Made by a program: the position numbers and the translations under genes. Below the pieces are notes generated by a model, which did no database searches, was not told the DNA's origin, and worked only from the letters and a program-made list of their open reading frames with translations. From NCBI RefSeq assembly GCF_000003605.2, contig NW_003149770.1, positions 274,720-314,255 on the forward strand: a stretch of 39,536 nt of DNA, read 5' to 3'. The stretch is from Saccoglossus kowalevskii (Eukaryota; Hemichordata; Enteropneusta; Harrimaniidae). Shown here piece after piece: positions 1-12,690 of this stretch (position 1 is its first letter; each line of letters begins with the position of its first letter).

Positions 1-352
1 AAAATATATGTAACACACAAAGTCTGCACGAAGACAGTACAACGGAAGTATTGACCGACGCGACTGCGTACTGAGTGCATACTTTGCAGTATCCTCGTAA
101 TAACCTTACGGTATTATTATACATTTCCTCCCAGGAATACATCATGGAAATGTCGAAATTCGAAATGTTTAGAACAGATTTAACAAACTTCTTTGTGTGG
201 GGTTCGTTCAAATCCTGGGGGCAGCCATGTTTTTTTTCACATTATTAGAAGACGCTTATGCGCGTAATCGTTCCATATTTGGAATTCGCGTTTCCTAATA
301 TGGTAGGATGAAAATACCCACTGCAACTACGTACGGTGACAGATATATAATA
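1..352 (+). repeat. Interspersed repeat family A, copy 1 (cut by window start)
   Basis: This matches, with substitutions, the minus-strand sequence at 2588-2985 and the interrupted copy at 33409-34096. Shared landmarks in order are GACAGTAC, GTATCCTCGTAATAACC, a segment around ATCATGGAAATG, CTTCTTTGTGTG, ATTATTAGAAGACGCTTATG, CCATATTTGGAATTCG and GGTAGGATGAAA, ending near CGGTGACA. The left arm of the internal inverted repeat seen in the other copies is degraded here. No coding capacity is visible, so it is a non-autonomous element or a fragment. Confidence 0.75.
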
Positions 353-844
353 ATATATCGTATTATGAATAATGAACTCTTGACTTACAGTGCCATGTTG
401 GATTCATCATCGACTCCACATACAATATGGTTTTTACTGTTATAATAATAAATTTTTGTACACTCTTCATTGATGCTTTTTTTGAGACATTGTGGTCAGA
501 AAACATCTCATAATTTTCATGCAGAACCATAATATCAAGATGTAAACAAAATAGAGAATTTCAATGGGATTGTAACAGTTTTAATTTTTCATCTCTACAT
601 TTTTTTCAGTACGTGGCAGTACAAATAAGAGATACATGTCTGATTTATTCCATACTTTGCACGATAAGGGTTAAAGTTTCTCTCCATATTAATGTGTTAG
701 TAAGCAGAATGACCTGTATTCATGTGGACAGCCATTAATTCAACATGGAACAACTTCTGGCACTGTATGACTGGCCCACATTCATTTCTCATAATTTGTT
801 TAATTGCCACATATTTCATTCATTGGTTGAAAAAGTAATTGATC

Positions 845-871
845 ATAATATAATATAATATAATATAATAT
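845..871. repeat. TAATA microsatellite
   Basis: Perfect short tandem repeat of the pentamer TAATA, about five copies, in intronic or flanking sequence. Confidence 0.85.
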
Positions 872-2303
872 AAAATAAATTAAATTAGACGATTAAAACC
901 TATCATGGTTAGAAATATTTGTTTAATACAAACAAACTTGCCACACAAAAATGATTTGAGCTTAATTTCCTTCATAGAATGCATGTATTAAATGTAAGGT
1001 TAAATTATTGTTCAACAGTGTTGTAATAGCCACAGGGTACAAGGAGAACCACACCCATGGAGATTGGATTTTATATCCACATCTTAGTTTCATAAATCAT
1101 TGTTTATATTCAGGAGCTATAATCAGGATATTAGTTAGATATTTTCCAGCCCGAGGCAGTCTCTCGGCTTTCCACCTGTTAGTGGCTGAGGCGATCTATA
1201 ATAAACTGAAACCCTGCATGGTTATGTGTTATTACAGAGGCTAGCTACAACAGCAGTTTATTTGAAGTTGCACAAAACGCTGTTGAAAAAACATGTAATG
1301 AAGCCTAATTGGCTAGTTTGACGATGTAATTTAGCAAAATGTCTGCTAAAATGCCAACAATGATTATCATACTGTTGGCGTTTTAGCTAAATTACCGTTC
1401 CACTATATCAGACCTTGAGCACATTTGCTATTAAATGTTATGAAGTTATTTCAAATTAATACATGGAGTATATTATATGCACTACATGTACGTGTGTTTT
1501 GAGGGACATGTATGTATGGGTTGTAAATGACCTCATGGTTGAGTGGCAAGACTATGAGTATGCCTGTCAGCCATAGATACTGGAATTATCTCTACATGGA
1601 TGACAGTATATTCTTTTCATTTCAGTCAGATTGAAATTGGTCAACTGTATCAGGGGTGAAATAAAAGCGAAAAAGGAAGAGTTTGAATTATCCTGCAATC
1701 CCGAACAATCTTGTCAAATTATTTTAGAATTAAACATGTTTATAACATTTTCACCACCAGTTCCCTCTTCATCACAAATTCACAAAATAATCCTGTTTAT
1801 AGTCTGCACTTTTCTTCAGAAGATTGGGTCAAAAATAGCCAAATAGTTTAAACTGAAAAAAGAATTGACTTAAATTTTGTCTGTTGACTCCAAAATTTGA
1901 AATCAATTTAGCTATACTTGGCATTTTTACCTTGTGTGTGGCTCTGCTGACCATGCATGTTTTAATTTATGTTAATGTGCATAGCTAAAACTTGTGAATG
2001 ATTATTGGATGAATTTATTGTATATTTATCATTTTTTGCATTCTGCTCTAAGATGCGTTGTGAGTTATTTTCACCACACTTTAATAAATCAGTACAAGTG
2101 TACAATGTAGTTTCTAGCTGTTGTCAGCTGAAATTCAACTACTTGAAGTGCACGCACGTAAATATTATAATAATTTAAATAATTACCTAAATGATTCACC
2201 CATTACTGTGGTATCTAAGAATGAGCCACGTTCTACTTTCTCAAGGTGTGTCCTATTTTATGTATCAGTTTGGCTGTATCAACAAACGAATTCTGTAGAT
2301 GTA

Positions 2304-2317
2304 TGTGTGTGTGTGTG
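2304..2317. repeat. (TG)n microsatellite, short
   Basis: Seven TG dinucleotides in a row. A longer tract of the same type lies at 32244-32272. Confidence 0.85.
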
Positions 2318-2587
2318 AGTTATTAAATGAGGCTTTGTTCTAGTATGGTGAGTCTGTCCTCGTCTTTGTCCAGTATTAAACTTAATGGAGCATGACTGCA
2401 TAGCTAGTTGTATTCATACTTATAAGATACACATATAGACAGTCAGCTATAAATAGACTGACTTGAAGTTTTAATGTTAATGCTGACCATGTCATTTTGT
2501 ATTCATTCTATTTTTCCTAATTACCTGAATCTTCAGAATACAGTATGATGAGTACATGCATGTGAAGTCTAAATAAACACTATTATT

Positions 2588-2985
2588 ATACATTTGTCAC
2601 CGTAACGCCTTAAGTTACAGCTTGCCGTAATTTTGTGGTACTTTTTGGGCTATTTCATCCTACCATATTAGGAAATGCGAATTCCAATATGGAATGATTA
2701 CACGCATAAGCGTCCTCTAATAATAAAACAAAGATGACTGCCACCGGAGTTTGACGGGACTACATACAAAGAAGTTCGCTGATTCTGTTCTAAACATTTT
2801 GTATTTCGGCATTCCCATGGTGTATCCTTGGATGGAAAAGATGTATAACAATAAGGTTATTACAAGAATACCTCAAAGTATGCACTCAGACAGTACGCCG
2901 CTCATCGACCTATGCTGCACGTCGGTCGAAACTCCAGCTGTACTGTACTGTCTTCGTCCATACTCGTAATAACCTTATATTATTT
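2588..2985 (-). repeat. Interspersed repeat family A, copy 2 (inverted)
   Basis: Read on the minus strand, this follows copy 1 closely from the GACAGTAC block to GGTAGGATGAAA and on to GTTACGGTGACA. It contains an imperfect inverted repeat: GGTTATTACAAGAATACC at 2855-2872 against a CTCGTAATAACC arm ending at 2974, about 85 bp apart between the arms. This copy keeps the uninterrupted site, TTTTATTATTAG on the minus strand, where copy 3 has received another element. Confidence 0.8.
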
Positions 2986-5900
2986 CATTTTAATAGTTGT
3001 ATTGATCACATTAATAACCATTTGTTTTGATTTTACCTGTTCACCTTGTGTTACAGGGAAAGTCTTAGTGTTGTCTTTAAATTACAGGAAAAATAAAAAA
3101 GTCTTTAAAAAGTCTTTAAATTTCTTCATAGTTATAATTCATTTTAGAAAGGCCCATTTTCTCCAGGGAACTACCATATCCTCAGAACTTTCATAAGCTT
3201 TGGTGATGATGTTGGCCTGAATTAAGGGTCAAAATGTCTTTGGAAAAATGCAAGAAAGTTTGGGAAAAAGGTCTGGAAAAGTCTTGGAAATCATTTGGCT
3301 CTTAGTGCTATAGACCCTGTGTTAAAAACCTTATTACAACTTGGATCACAGTAATTGTTGATGTCATGAGATTTAATTTTATACTGATTTGTCTTATATC
3401 AGTACATTCATTTGTACTTTCCTAAAGGAACTTCATTTCTGCACCTCACTAAAATAGGATTTGTTTCACATTTATGTTCGATATTACCTTTAACCCTAAT
3501 CTGGTCAAAAGTACATGGGGCTGGCAGAATAATGGTTAATTTTGTCTTTCCCATTTTTACTGTTCTCCGAAACTATATGATGCTCTATTTTCATTAAAAA
3601 TGTCTTCTGTGATACATACAAACTGTATAGTTTTCGTTATTTCTGGATTTTATGCCATCCGTGAAAACAAAATTTCACGGAAGTCACTGAAACGCCATAT
3701 CGTAGGGCCCCATAAATGTCACTGCTACAAGATGCAGCAAAAAAATTATATCTCACACAATTTTAGCAGTTTACAGTATAAAGAGATATGATTCGTTTTC
3801 ATATTCATGTTCTTATCAAATACATGCATACATAGTAGCTAAAAGGAAATCAAATCAATTTAATCTTAGATTCAATATATTTGACCTATTTTCATGGAAG
3901 ACGCTAAGTCCAATGATATATTACAATACTTATTATTAAAATTAACTTGAATTGCGGTGACTTTATATTGGGTTTTTTTGATTACTAGACAGAGTACCAT
4001 AGTTGATGAGATAAACCTGTTTTACAGTCTATATGTTGTCATAATCCCAAATTTCACTTTTATCTGTTCCCTTTTTAATTCACATATATAAATATTAATC
4101 TTTGATTGAACTCTTCATCTTTGACAATGTGGGAATGGGGTGTCTTCACATAATCTATTTTAATAAAATTACTCTGAATTTGTATTGCATGGATTTCTAT
4201 TTTGCGCTCAGATTTCCCTACTTTGAGCCCCCTGGTTTGGATTGCTTGTGTGCTGTGAGCACAGAGGTTGCATCCTTCAAACGACCACACAAGTGTTCAT
4301 CTCTCTTTGCTTTTATATGTGTATATATGGTGTGCTATGTTAACACCTGCATTGTTTGAATGTATTGTTCCATAAATACAGTCATATTCCCAGGGACATA
4401 TGCACCATTTAGAACTGACACAATTCTATGAAGCTGACCTGGGCTTTAAATATTTATTGCTGAAATTCACACTGTTTGTAACTGGTATTGACAGGACAAC
4501 ACTGATTTAAAAAAACAAAACAAACAAACTCCAAAACTGTTAAAAAAAGACATGAGAAAATAATGAGAAATTAATTATTTTATACTCTCTATGTCAAACA
4601 TGCTTTAATATACATGTAGTTATAAAACGCCTTCCACCTCGCCACTTCAGTGAAAATGAATTCAAATTGAAAAAATACTCTCTCACTGCATTTTGTTGAT
4701 ATATCCAGTGGAGCCATTGGCCTCTATTTAGAATATATTACAGTCAATTCATGCAATTCATTGATATTTCATGTGCTAATCCACTGAAGTAGGATATCTT
4801 ATATCTCTGCTTTTTACAAATATTTTTGGAATTTTGCACGTTTTCAAATGTATTATTTAGTCATGTAATATCCCATATATAATTTGACTTTCTAATAGAA
4901 TAATTTTTTTTGTTATGACGTTTATTAATGGAACAGTACTGTCATGCCTTCTGTCAGTCCTAATAGGTTTTTGCAGTTAACCAGTTGGATGCAGTTGTTG
5001 ACATTTATGTTTGTTTGCCAATAGCACTCAAGCCCCTTTGAGTATGGCTCTTACTGACTATCACAATATTTTATATTCTGTGCATCCATCCTATATTTTT
5101 CCAATAAATTCCTTGATATATTGAACAGTCAAAGTCTTTTTTTTTTTGCCCAGTTATTGATTATTTTTATCTTACGCAGAAATATAAGGTATTATGCGAA
5201 CAGCAAAGAGACAACAACTGGTTCAGTTGTGTGGGTGGATCACGTGCAGTCTTGCTGCCCAGTGGACCCCTCAGCTGTGTAGAAATTATGCCTTGATGTA
5301 CGCCTTAGTTTAGTCAACGTATGTTCAGTGTGCATGAATATCTCCATGTCTCAGCTCCTTATGCACTTGACATTGTCATGCTCTTTCTGGTTGATTGAAA
5401 TGTGCAATATATAGAAATAACATTCGCCTGTCTTGTTCGTGTCATTGACAAGCTTTGTATTAACTAGATTCTCATTTCCCTAAAAATGAAATTTATCATT
5501 TAGTGGACATAACAATAATTAAAAAAATATCTGACTTCAAATATCTGAATTAATTAATTGTCATGTTTTTTATGTCTTAAACTCTCTTGATAAACATTAT
5601 CTGTAAATACATTTGGTTAATATGTTAATTTTGCGTTATATACTGTCAATTTATGCACAGTTTATCATGTCCTATTTCTAATATGAAGTATGACTTCAGT
5701 CCTTGCATATAGATAATATTTATGCATACTGGCCAGGATATACTTTGGACTACAGTTTGGGTGGCACAAGTACCGGTATGGTCTACTTTGTCTTAGCTTC
5801 AGTTTGGGTGGCACAAGTAATTTATTTGTCATATTTTCACTAGATTTGCATCTCGTTTGTGAAAAATGCTAATATTCCATGTGAAAACCAATTAGCAGCA

Positions 5901-7862
5901 AAAACCTTGCATTCTAGTTTGTTTTATTTCAGCAAACTTCTCACACTAAATCAAGGTCTATATATGTAGGCAGTCGGTAGTCATCAAATTTAGTACTTGC
6001 GCATGTGAATGACGTAAATGTGTTTGGTGGAAGGAATGTCAACAGTCTGTTAAGTTTGATTTGTTATTATTGCATATTTAATGAAGGCATTTGCATAATC
6101 TCCCTGCTTTCTCTATTGCTGTGCTGCTAAATTATGTTTCATGTCACATTGGGCCATTCCAGTTTATATCTGCACCCCTCTGGATTACCAGGGCATTTAG
6201 TCGCTCAATTCACCTTACCTTATTGATATGCAGATTTCAAACTACTTTAACCACAGGTCATTGGTAGTTCACTGGTTAAACCCTTTTGCTTTATATTCAT
6301 GCATAACACATGTTAGTACATTTGAGCTTCTTATTTTTGCAAATCTAATGAAATATCATGTGTTCTGTTTTATAGCAGAGATGCATGTATCGATGGATTT
6401 ACTCTTAGTTATAGTAATTTTATTAACACATAACAACCCTTGGAAGGTATGAAAAGGTTAGAATTGAAATGAATAAAAAAAAGTGTACAATTAAGGTGTG
6501 TGTTGCTGTCTATGTGGCATACATATTGATATGAACTGGTTCCGTATTGACATGTCATGCTTGCCCATAAGGAATTCAGATTTATTTTGAATTGAATATT
6601 TATTCTTCACATTTGGTGCAGTGTTCAATTACATTGCCATCACAGTGTTCTCAGGTCTGTTCAATAACAGGCACATTTAAGAAAAAGTGCATGAGCTTAC
6701 ATAAATACAGTGAATTTTGCTTTAAATATTATATTTTGAGTTTGGATGCATACTTGTGTATGACAGGTGTGTGAGATCATACTATCATCTTGTAGTTACG
6801 ACCTTTGCCTATGTTGTTTGTTTTAACGAGTCTGAATTTTTACTTTTTATAAAGTGAAAACACCTGGCTGTGCTCTCTGACCAGATCTGTTGTCAAACAT
6901 ATTCACTAGTCATCATGCATTTAAATGGAAACAAACAATATTGTATATACTTTGTATGTGCATGGGACAAGTATCTAGTATGACACTATGTAGAGACTGT
7001 GGCACATACACTTCAATATTCTGCATGTGTGTAACTGTTTTTTTTGGTGCAAAATCCAAAGTACAATTCGAACTAATTCCATATAGGAATCTTTTTTTTT
7101 TCATATAGGTACTCCTTCATTATGTATGTGTACCCTTGCTTCCACTTAATCTATCAGTATGTATACATTTTTTTTTTGAACTTCCACTAACTGCAATCCA
7201 TGTACATGTACGTGTACACGCATGCTGATGGTCATTCCTAGTAAAATATTGATTTGTGCCTCCGAAAACATCATTGTTAATAGCATTGCAGATGACTATT
7301 GGGAATAAGCCTTGTAGAATGGGTTGTCATCAGTGAAATTTGTAATCTGCGAGTATCCTTCTGTACATACCTTCTGGTGTAGTAAAACTGTATCACATGA
7401 TATCGGTGTCTGAGTTGGTACATTGCACTTCACAGTGATAAATTTCACTTGAAAGGAAACTTACTATCAGCTGCTTTTGAGTCGTCCCCAGAGAGTTTCT
7501 TTTAAATTCATTACCGGTAACTATGATCTTAAATGATCATGACCTTTACGGGTACTTTGATGTCAAGGTACAATGTACTATACTGGTAAATCCAAACATT
7601 AACTAACGTAACTGAGTTGGTTTTAATAGAAAATAAAAAGCAAAATTGGAAAAAAGAAATGACTTGCAATTCTTACTTTTGTATACCTGAATCAAGCACT
7701 ATATCTTGGTCCTTAATTTTCAATTTATAAAACCAAACTGAGCATCTAATGTTCATTTTGCTTTTTAACATGAATGAACAGATGAACAGAGCAATTTCAT
7801 TCAGACTTTGTATGAGGATCATACATATTCAAGTTAGGTTACATGTGCACATCACATGTTTT

Positions 7863-7912
7863 TGAGGTTCAAACAAAATTGGTCGATTGGTGGCCATTTT
7901 GTTTTTATTCAT
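7863..7912 (+). repeat. Family E repeat fragment (GGTGGCCATTTTG type)
   Basis: The block GGTCGATTGGTGGCCATTTT with its flank GTTCAAACAAAA matches the segment around 16810-16845. It is a solitary fragment of the repeat family that forms a longer run at 16640-17163. Confidence 0.6.
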
Positions 7913-9459
7913 TTTTATTCTGATTCCTCACCTGTGTATTATTTTGTGATTTGATCAAATTTGTTGAAATGATAATCATTTTGTCTAAAATCCACAAATC
8001 TCAGTCTGTAAGGTGTTCGAAATCATTTCAGATAATATTTTCTGATTTTTGCTTTTTATTATTTTTTGTCATTACATATGATAAAAAAGTACAAAATTGT
8101 AAAAGGATGTTATGAAATAGTTAGCTCATAAAACATTTTACAAAATGCAATGGATACCCACTTATCCAGTAATTTCATGCAATTATATTACACTACTAGG
8201 AAATGTCAGCTGAATAAAAAGGTGGGCAGTATTCAATATTTGCAAGAATGATCATATCAGATCTATATATCCAAGATGGAGGTCACTCGTTTTTTCCCCG
8301 AGCATAAATGTGAAATTAATACTGATTGACAATCTAGGCATCCGCTACCCCTTTGGCAATTGTTAATGCTGAATTACAATGTACATTTATTTTTTATTAT
8401 GAACTGAGGACTTTTTTTAAACCATGAATTTCTGAGAAACTAGTTGTTATTTAAAATGTCATCACCAACAGAAAAGTAAATTAAATTGGGAAAAGTATTG
8501 CTTAATATAAAGTGTATGTAATATGAATATACCGGTAGTACTACCGGTAGTGGGTATATTATAATTTTTCTCATGAATCTGAAAAACATTTTTATAATGC
8601 TATCTCGTCCAGTCCATCTAGGTAGCGGCTGAACAAATTTGTAATTTGCTAAGAAAAACAAACTACTGCTGCATCCTTAGCTGAAGCGCACACATACTGT
8701 TTAAATAGATCATTGAAATGATGTATAAAACATTTTCCAGCCTAGTGAGCAGAACAAAATAAAACCTGGTGGGAACACTGGAGACACAAAGTGGTTTTCC
8801 TGTATATTGGTTCATTTAAAATTGACATCGCTACACATGCATTTACTCGTCTGTGTATGTATACACATTATATTATACGATTATATTCCATTTACCCAGG
8901 CATGTCTATTCTACATTACACTAACCAAATAAAATCTGTGCAATGGTATTTGCACTAACTTTCCTACTGTTGTAATCAAATTAAAAGCAAAATACAAGTT
9001 TCCTTTACTATAGTATTTTGTGCTTACTAGTCACATATCCCTCCTTGGTTATTGACTTCTTCCTGTGCCAGATCATGTGATATTATCATCCCACTCTCGC
9101 CTGATTGCCAATTTATGTTATTTGCCGTTTTAACTGGAATGGGTGGCAATTCATCAGCCACCTCCAAAGTAAATCAAATTTTGTGAGTATCGGAATAGAA
9201 TCTGAGTCAACTCCACCACTTAGGGAATTCCCTCAGATTCCATCTGTAATGTTGTATATTCTAGATTAAATGTTCTATGCTTTTAGTCTTAAAAACTGCA
9301 ATGTGTATACCACTATTTTAACTGGAAGTATGCTGGTTCTCTATTGAAAATATTTTAATTAATTGTCATCGTGCTCTACTATGTATGCATACACTACTCT
9401 TATGTGCAGCTACTCTGTATAGTACACAATGCATGTAGCAATTTGAATGCATAGAATGA

Positions 9460-9623
9460 TACTGTAAAATACTTTATTTTAGCTGGAATTAATTTTCGCT
9501 GATTTTTGACAAGGTTTACATAAAATATAGGTAAACAGGTATATTCACTGGGTTTTATTTTCACTGAATTATTCCTTCAGCGAAAATAGCGACAATTCCA
9601 AGCGAAATTAAGTATTTTACAGG
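9460..9623. mobile_element. Foldback/MITE-like family D, copy 1
   Basis: About 164 bp with long terminal inverted repeats. The left end TACTGTAAAATACTTTATTTT pairs with the right end, which reads AAGTATTTTACAG; the inner AGCTGGAATT pairs with AATTCCAAGC. A second copy is at 24957-25167. It has no open frame, which fits a non-autonomous DNA element able to fold into a hairpin. The target-site duplication is not clear. Confidence 0.75.
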
Positions 9624-9681
9624 AGTTTATCTAAATGTACAAGCAAATTATTGTTACATGTACAGGCTTTTGTTTGTTTTA

Positions 9682-10091
9682 TATACCATTCTAGACTTAT
9701 CAGTAATTATAAAAACAGATTACTAAACTTTGTATTGTCACATGGTGAATGCTATAACTACCAACAGACTTATCAGTAATTGGTTTATACCATTCTAATA
9801 ACAGATTACTAAACTTTGTATTGTCACATGGAGAATGCTATAAATACCAACAGATTTATCAGTAATTGGTTTATACCATTCTAATAACAGATTACTAAAC
9901 TTTGTATTGTCACATGGAGAATGCTATAAATACCAACAGACTTATAAGTAATTGGTTTATACCATTCTAATAACAGATTACTAAACTTTGTATTGTCACA
10001 TGGAGAATGCTATAAATACCAACAGACTTATCAGTAATTGGTTTATACCATTCTAATAACAGATTACTAAACTTTTTATTGTCACATGGTG
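9682..10091. repeat. 86-bp tandem repeat array, about 4.7 copies
   Basis: The anchor ACAGATTACTAAACTTT recurs at 9715, 9801, 9887, 9973 and 10059, giving an exact 86-bp period. Units differ by only a few substitutions (for example ATCAGTAATTGG against ATAAGTAATTGG), so the expansion is recent. The first unit is the most diverged. There are no cas genes and no spacer/repeat alternation, so it is a minisatellite within non-coding DNA upstream of the first visible exon. Confidence 0.95.
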
Positions 10092-11036
10092 AAGATTTAT
10101 TTTTTCAATAATTTGTTTCATGTCATCTGATTACTTTGGACATGAAGTACATGTACCTGTGCAATGAAATTTAATCATTAGGGGGGAGCATGTGATTACA
10201 ATTAGATTGGATAAAAACTGTTTGCACTGTAACTCCATGTAAACAAATGTAGATTTGATACACAAGTCCTACAAATGGGTTAAGACAGTATCTGCCATTT
10301 CAGGGCGAGAAAGAACGACAAAGATAAAAACCATTGAGTCTAAAAATCCAAGTAAACACAGATTTTAAAGCTTTTTGATTCTATACCTGTTAAGTGTAAA
10401 GCAGTGTTTGTTCATACTCAACCCTGTACTGTCAAAGTATTGATGCATTGACCTCTGCATGAGTAATCTGTTTGTTTTTTTTTATTATTTTAACAAGATA
10501 TAGTGATTGTAATTAGTTTTGGATGCCGTCCAAGTGAAGATGTTTTTGAAATATGAACAGGAAGTTCTTAAAGTTTGACATGCTCTGCACTTAATGCATC
10601 CTCTCTCCCTGTAGACTGACTTGTAAATGGAGTTGAAGGCTGCGCACGAAGTCGCGGTTGTTGTGTGCCAGTAATTCTCCTGTAATAATGTTCTGTCTTC
10701 TGGAGTGTCTCAACGAGTACAAATAACATGTACCATGCATGTATATAGTGCCATAAAATATATGTAGCCTGTTATATCATTTACATTGTCATTAAATTAA
10801 CTCGCCTCAATGTACATATTAGTTAAAGGGAAGAGGTTGCCCTGCCAGGTTTTGAGTTCCATAGCACATGTAAAATACATTGTTCGCAATAATATTTGAG
10901 CGTTCACTGTGTGACAACCATTGCCCTTCAAGTACATGTATGCTGGGATGAAAAAAAAAAAAGCGTTTTGTGTAATTGAATCACCTTTTTTATATTATTT
11001 AATTTGTGAAATATTTCCTTGACTGCGAATACATAG

Positions 11037-11118
11037 ATTTGGACAGCCCGGTGTTGATTGTCATGTACGCCATGATGAAGATGTAGCGGTCTTGCAACTG
11101 ATTTTCCTTGTCAATGAG
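11037..11118 (+). CDS. Tomosyn exon 1 of window (WD40, FGQPGVD block)
   Basis: After one base that completes a split codon, 27 codons read FGQPGVDCHVRHD and end QLIFLVNE. This matches the tomosyn segment GRPGVDCHVRHE ... LFLINE in the second or third blade of the first propeller. The acceptor is ACATAG and the donor is GAG|GTAGGT. The exon ends in phase 0, so the next exon (GALVS) follows directly, as in the family. It starts in the third codon position, so the preceding exon must end in phase 2; that exon was not found. Confidence 0.9.
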
Positions 11119-12395
11119 GTAGGTGTTACTTTCATGTACGATGATATGTGATCTCGTGAGAATTGAACTCCGGTTGTAAATGGCAGCATTTGGAAGCGAT
11201 GTAGATCCTGTTCCTTGTGTACAGCAAACATATTTCAACCAATAGCTTCACATAATCAGTAGGTGCTTGAAAAGGTTCAATTGCTGAAACAGGAATAACA
11301 GGTTATTACTGTATTAAAAATAATGCAAAAAGCACTTAATACACTTTCAACAATGAGTTGATATGAATACTACTCAGTTCTAACAAAGACTTACTAATTT
11401 GCATGAGGTGGTTTTGTGATCTTCTTGAAATTCACATGTTCTCTCCAATTTGTATGAGATTTACCTCACATATATCATTCTCTTACTCATTATTTGAAAA
11501 TTTACTATCTCTCTCACAATTTCTACACATGGTACCATGCAATACATTTTGGAGTCACATGAAGCTTGTTTGTGAAAACTGTCCAGAGTTGATCATGACT
11601 GGAAAATGTAAACCTTTTCTATAAATAGCGCCCTCTATTGGTAAAGAACTTCAATAGCCATACATGTATATAATTACCATAAATGGTTGAAAAACATAGT
11701 ATCACAGTGACAACTCAATGTTTGTTCATTATTCAGAATTTATAGTCAATGTTTTGCAAACATTTATTGTTATTGCTGGACGATTACAGATCAAAACAAA
11801 TCCCTCTCACACATCTGCATCCTGGCAACACTTGAAGCTAGTGGGAAATATCTCTGCCAGTAAAAAAATTACAACCAACTCCAAACTATTTTAGAGCAGA
11901 TTTGAGATATTCATGAATATATTTCACTGTCGTCCAATAATTCTTGGTCTAGTAGCTATAATTCATCTGTCGACATTTTTGTTTTGCCAACATTATGACT
12001 CAGACTTTTGGAAACATATCAGTTTTGTGTGTTGCCTATTAACTACATTACCATGTGTGTTGCATAATATGTAAAGTTTAAAACAAAGATTAAAAATCTG
12101 TACTTGGACAACACAAAATCGTCAATCTTTCTGATTTTTGTTTATTGACCAAATATTTTTCATATTTTGTACATTTTTGGGGGTGGGTGGGTGGGTGATT
12201 GGCTCGACTCTTAATTTTGCGTACAAAAATAGCTTTAAGTATTTTATAACACATGAAACTGTTAGTCATTTACTCAAACATTAAACAAAAATTAAAAGTT
12301 TCACGAAAGATTTTTTGAACAAAACTGTTAATTTCAACTCAAAACAATACAGACTTACATTACAGTACTGACCAAATGTATTGTTTCCTACTCAG
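11119..12395 (+). other. Intron with G-quadruplex motif
   Basis: This 1.28-kb intron joins two phase-0 codons (NE|GA). The main feature is the G-rich tract at 12179-12195. Otherwise it is AT-rich with no exon-like block. Confidence 0.85.
12179..12195 (+). promoter_or_regulatory. Potential G-quadruplex, one-base loops
   Basis: Four runs of at least three G separated by single T (GGGGGTGGGTGGGTGGG). This is the tightest intramolecular quadruplex pattern. It lies on the sense strand about 200 bases upstream of the next acceptor, so it would be present in the pre-mRNA as well as the DNA. Function is inferred, not shown. Confidence 0.6.
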
Positions 12396-12496
12396 GGTGC
12401 TTTAGTCAGTGTATGTGCAGACGATAGCCTGCATTTATGGAATTTAAGGCAGAAGAAGCCAGCAATATTGCATTCACTTAAGTTTAATAGAGAAAG
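12396..12496 (+). CDS. Tomosyn exon 2 (GALVS, LHLWNLRQK)
   Basis: Encodes GALVSVCADDSLHLWNLRQK and then PAILHSLKFNRER. This is the classic tomosyn WD block (vertebrate GALVSACADDTLHLWNLRQK). Acceptor TACTCAG, donor AAAG|GTATGT. It ends with two bases of an Arg codon that the next exon completes. Confidence 0.97.
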
Positions 12497-12522
12497 GTAT
12501 GTGCAGACATTGTTATATGTAT

Positions 12523-12690
12523 AAGTAACATATGGCATCCTAAAGTAATGATTTGGCCAGTGACCGTATTATAGGTTACACTGTCATGCTTTAATAGCCT
12601 TATTTTTTTTGCGTGTGTAACATAAGGCATTCTAGGTTATGATTTGGCCAGTGACCGTATTATAGGTTATAGCTCCATGCTTAATAGCTT
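12523..12690. repeat. Tandem duplication, about 91-bp spacing
   Basis: The block ATGATTTGGCCAGTGACCGT with following ATTATAGGTTA occurs at 12548 and again at 12639. The flanks TAACATAtGGCAT / TAACATAAGGCAT and CATGCTTtAATAGC / CATGCTTAATAGC also match. The two copies are moderately diverged. Confidence 0.9.

Larger units (their letters stand above)
1..11036. other. Non-coding: upstream intron of tomosyn (or 5' flank), repeat-rich
   Basis: About 11 kb with no exon I can support. The exon before 11037 should end in codon phase 2 and encode a WD-repeat segment before the FGQPGVD block; I searched for it by eye and did not find it. The stretch holds interspersed repeats (1-352, 2588-2985, 7863-7912, 9460-9623), an 86-bp tandem array (9682-10091), simple repeats (845-871, 2304-2317) and otherwise AT-rich unique-looking sequence. 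Because 11037 starts in mid-codon, at least the 3' part is intron. Confidence 0.75.

Noticed and set aside
1008-1244. 78-codon frame
   Set aside because: No similarity, no splice support, and part of AT-rich non-coding sequence.
9682-10091. CRISPR-like array
   Set aside because: The repeats are contiguous 86-bp units with no distinct spacers, in animal intronic or flanking DNA.
10999-11238. 79-codon minus-strand frame with a plausible-looking protein (LIDKENQLQDRYIF)
   Set aside because: It overlaps the plus-strand tomosyn exon at 11037-11118, which has clear family similarity, matching phases and splice sites. The minus frame is its shadow.
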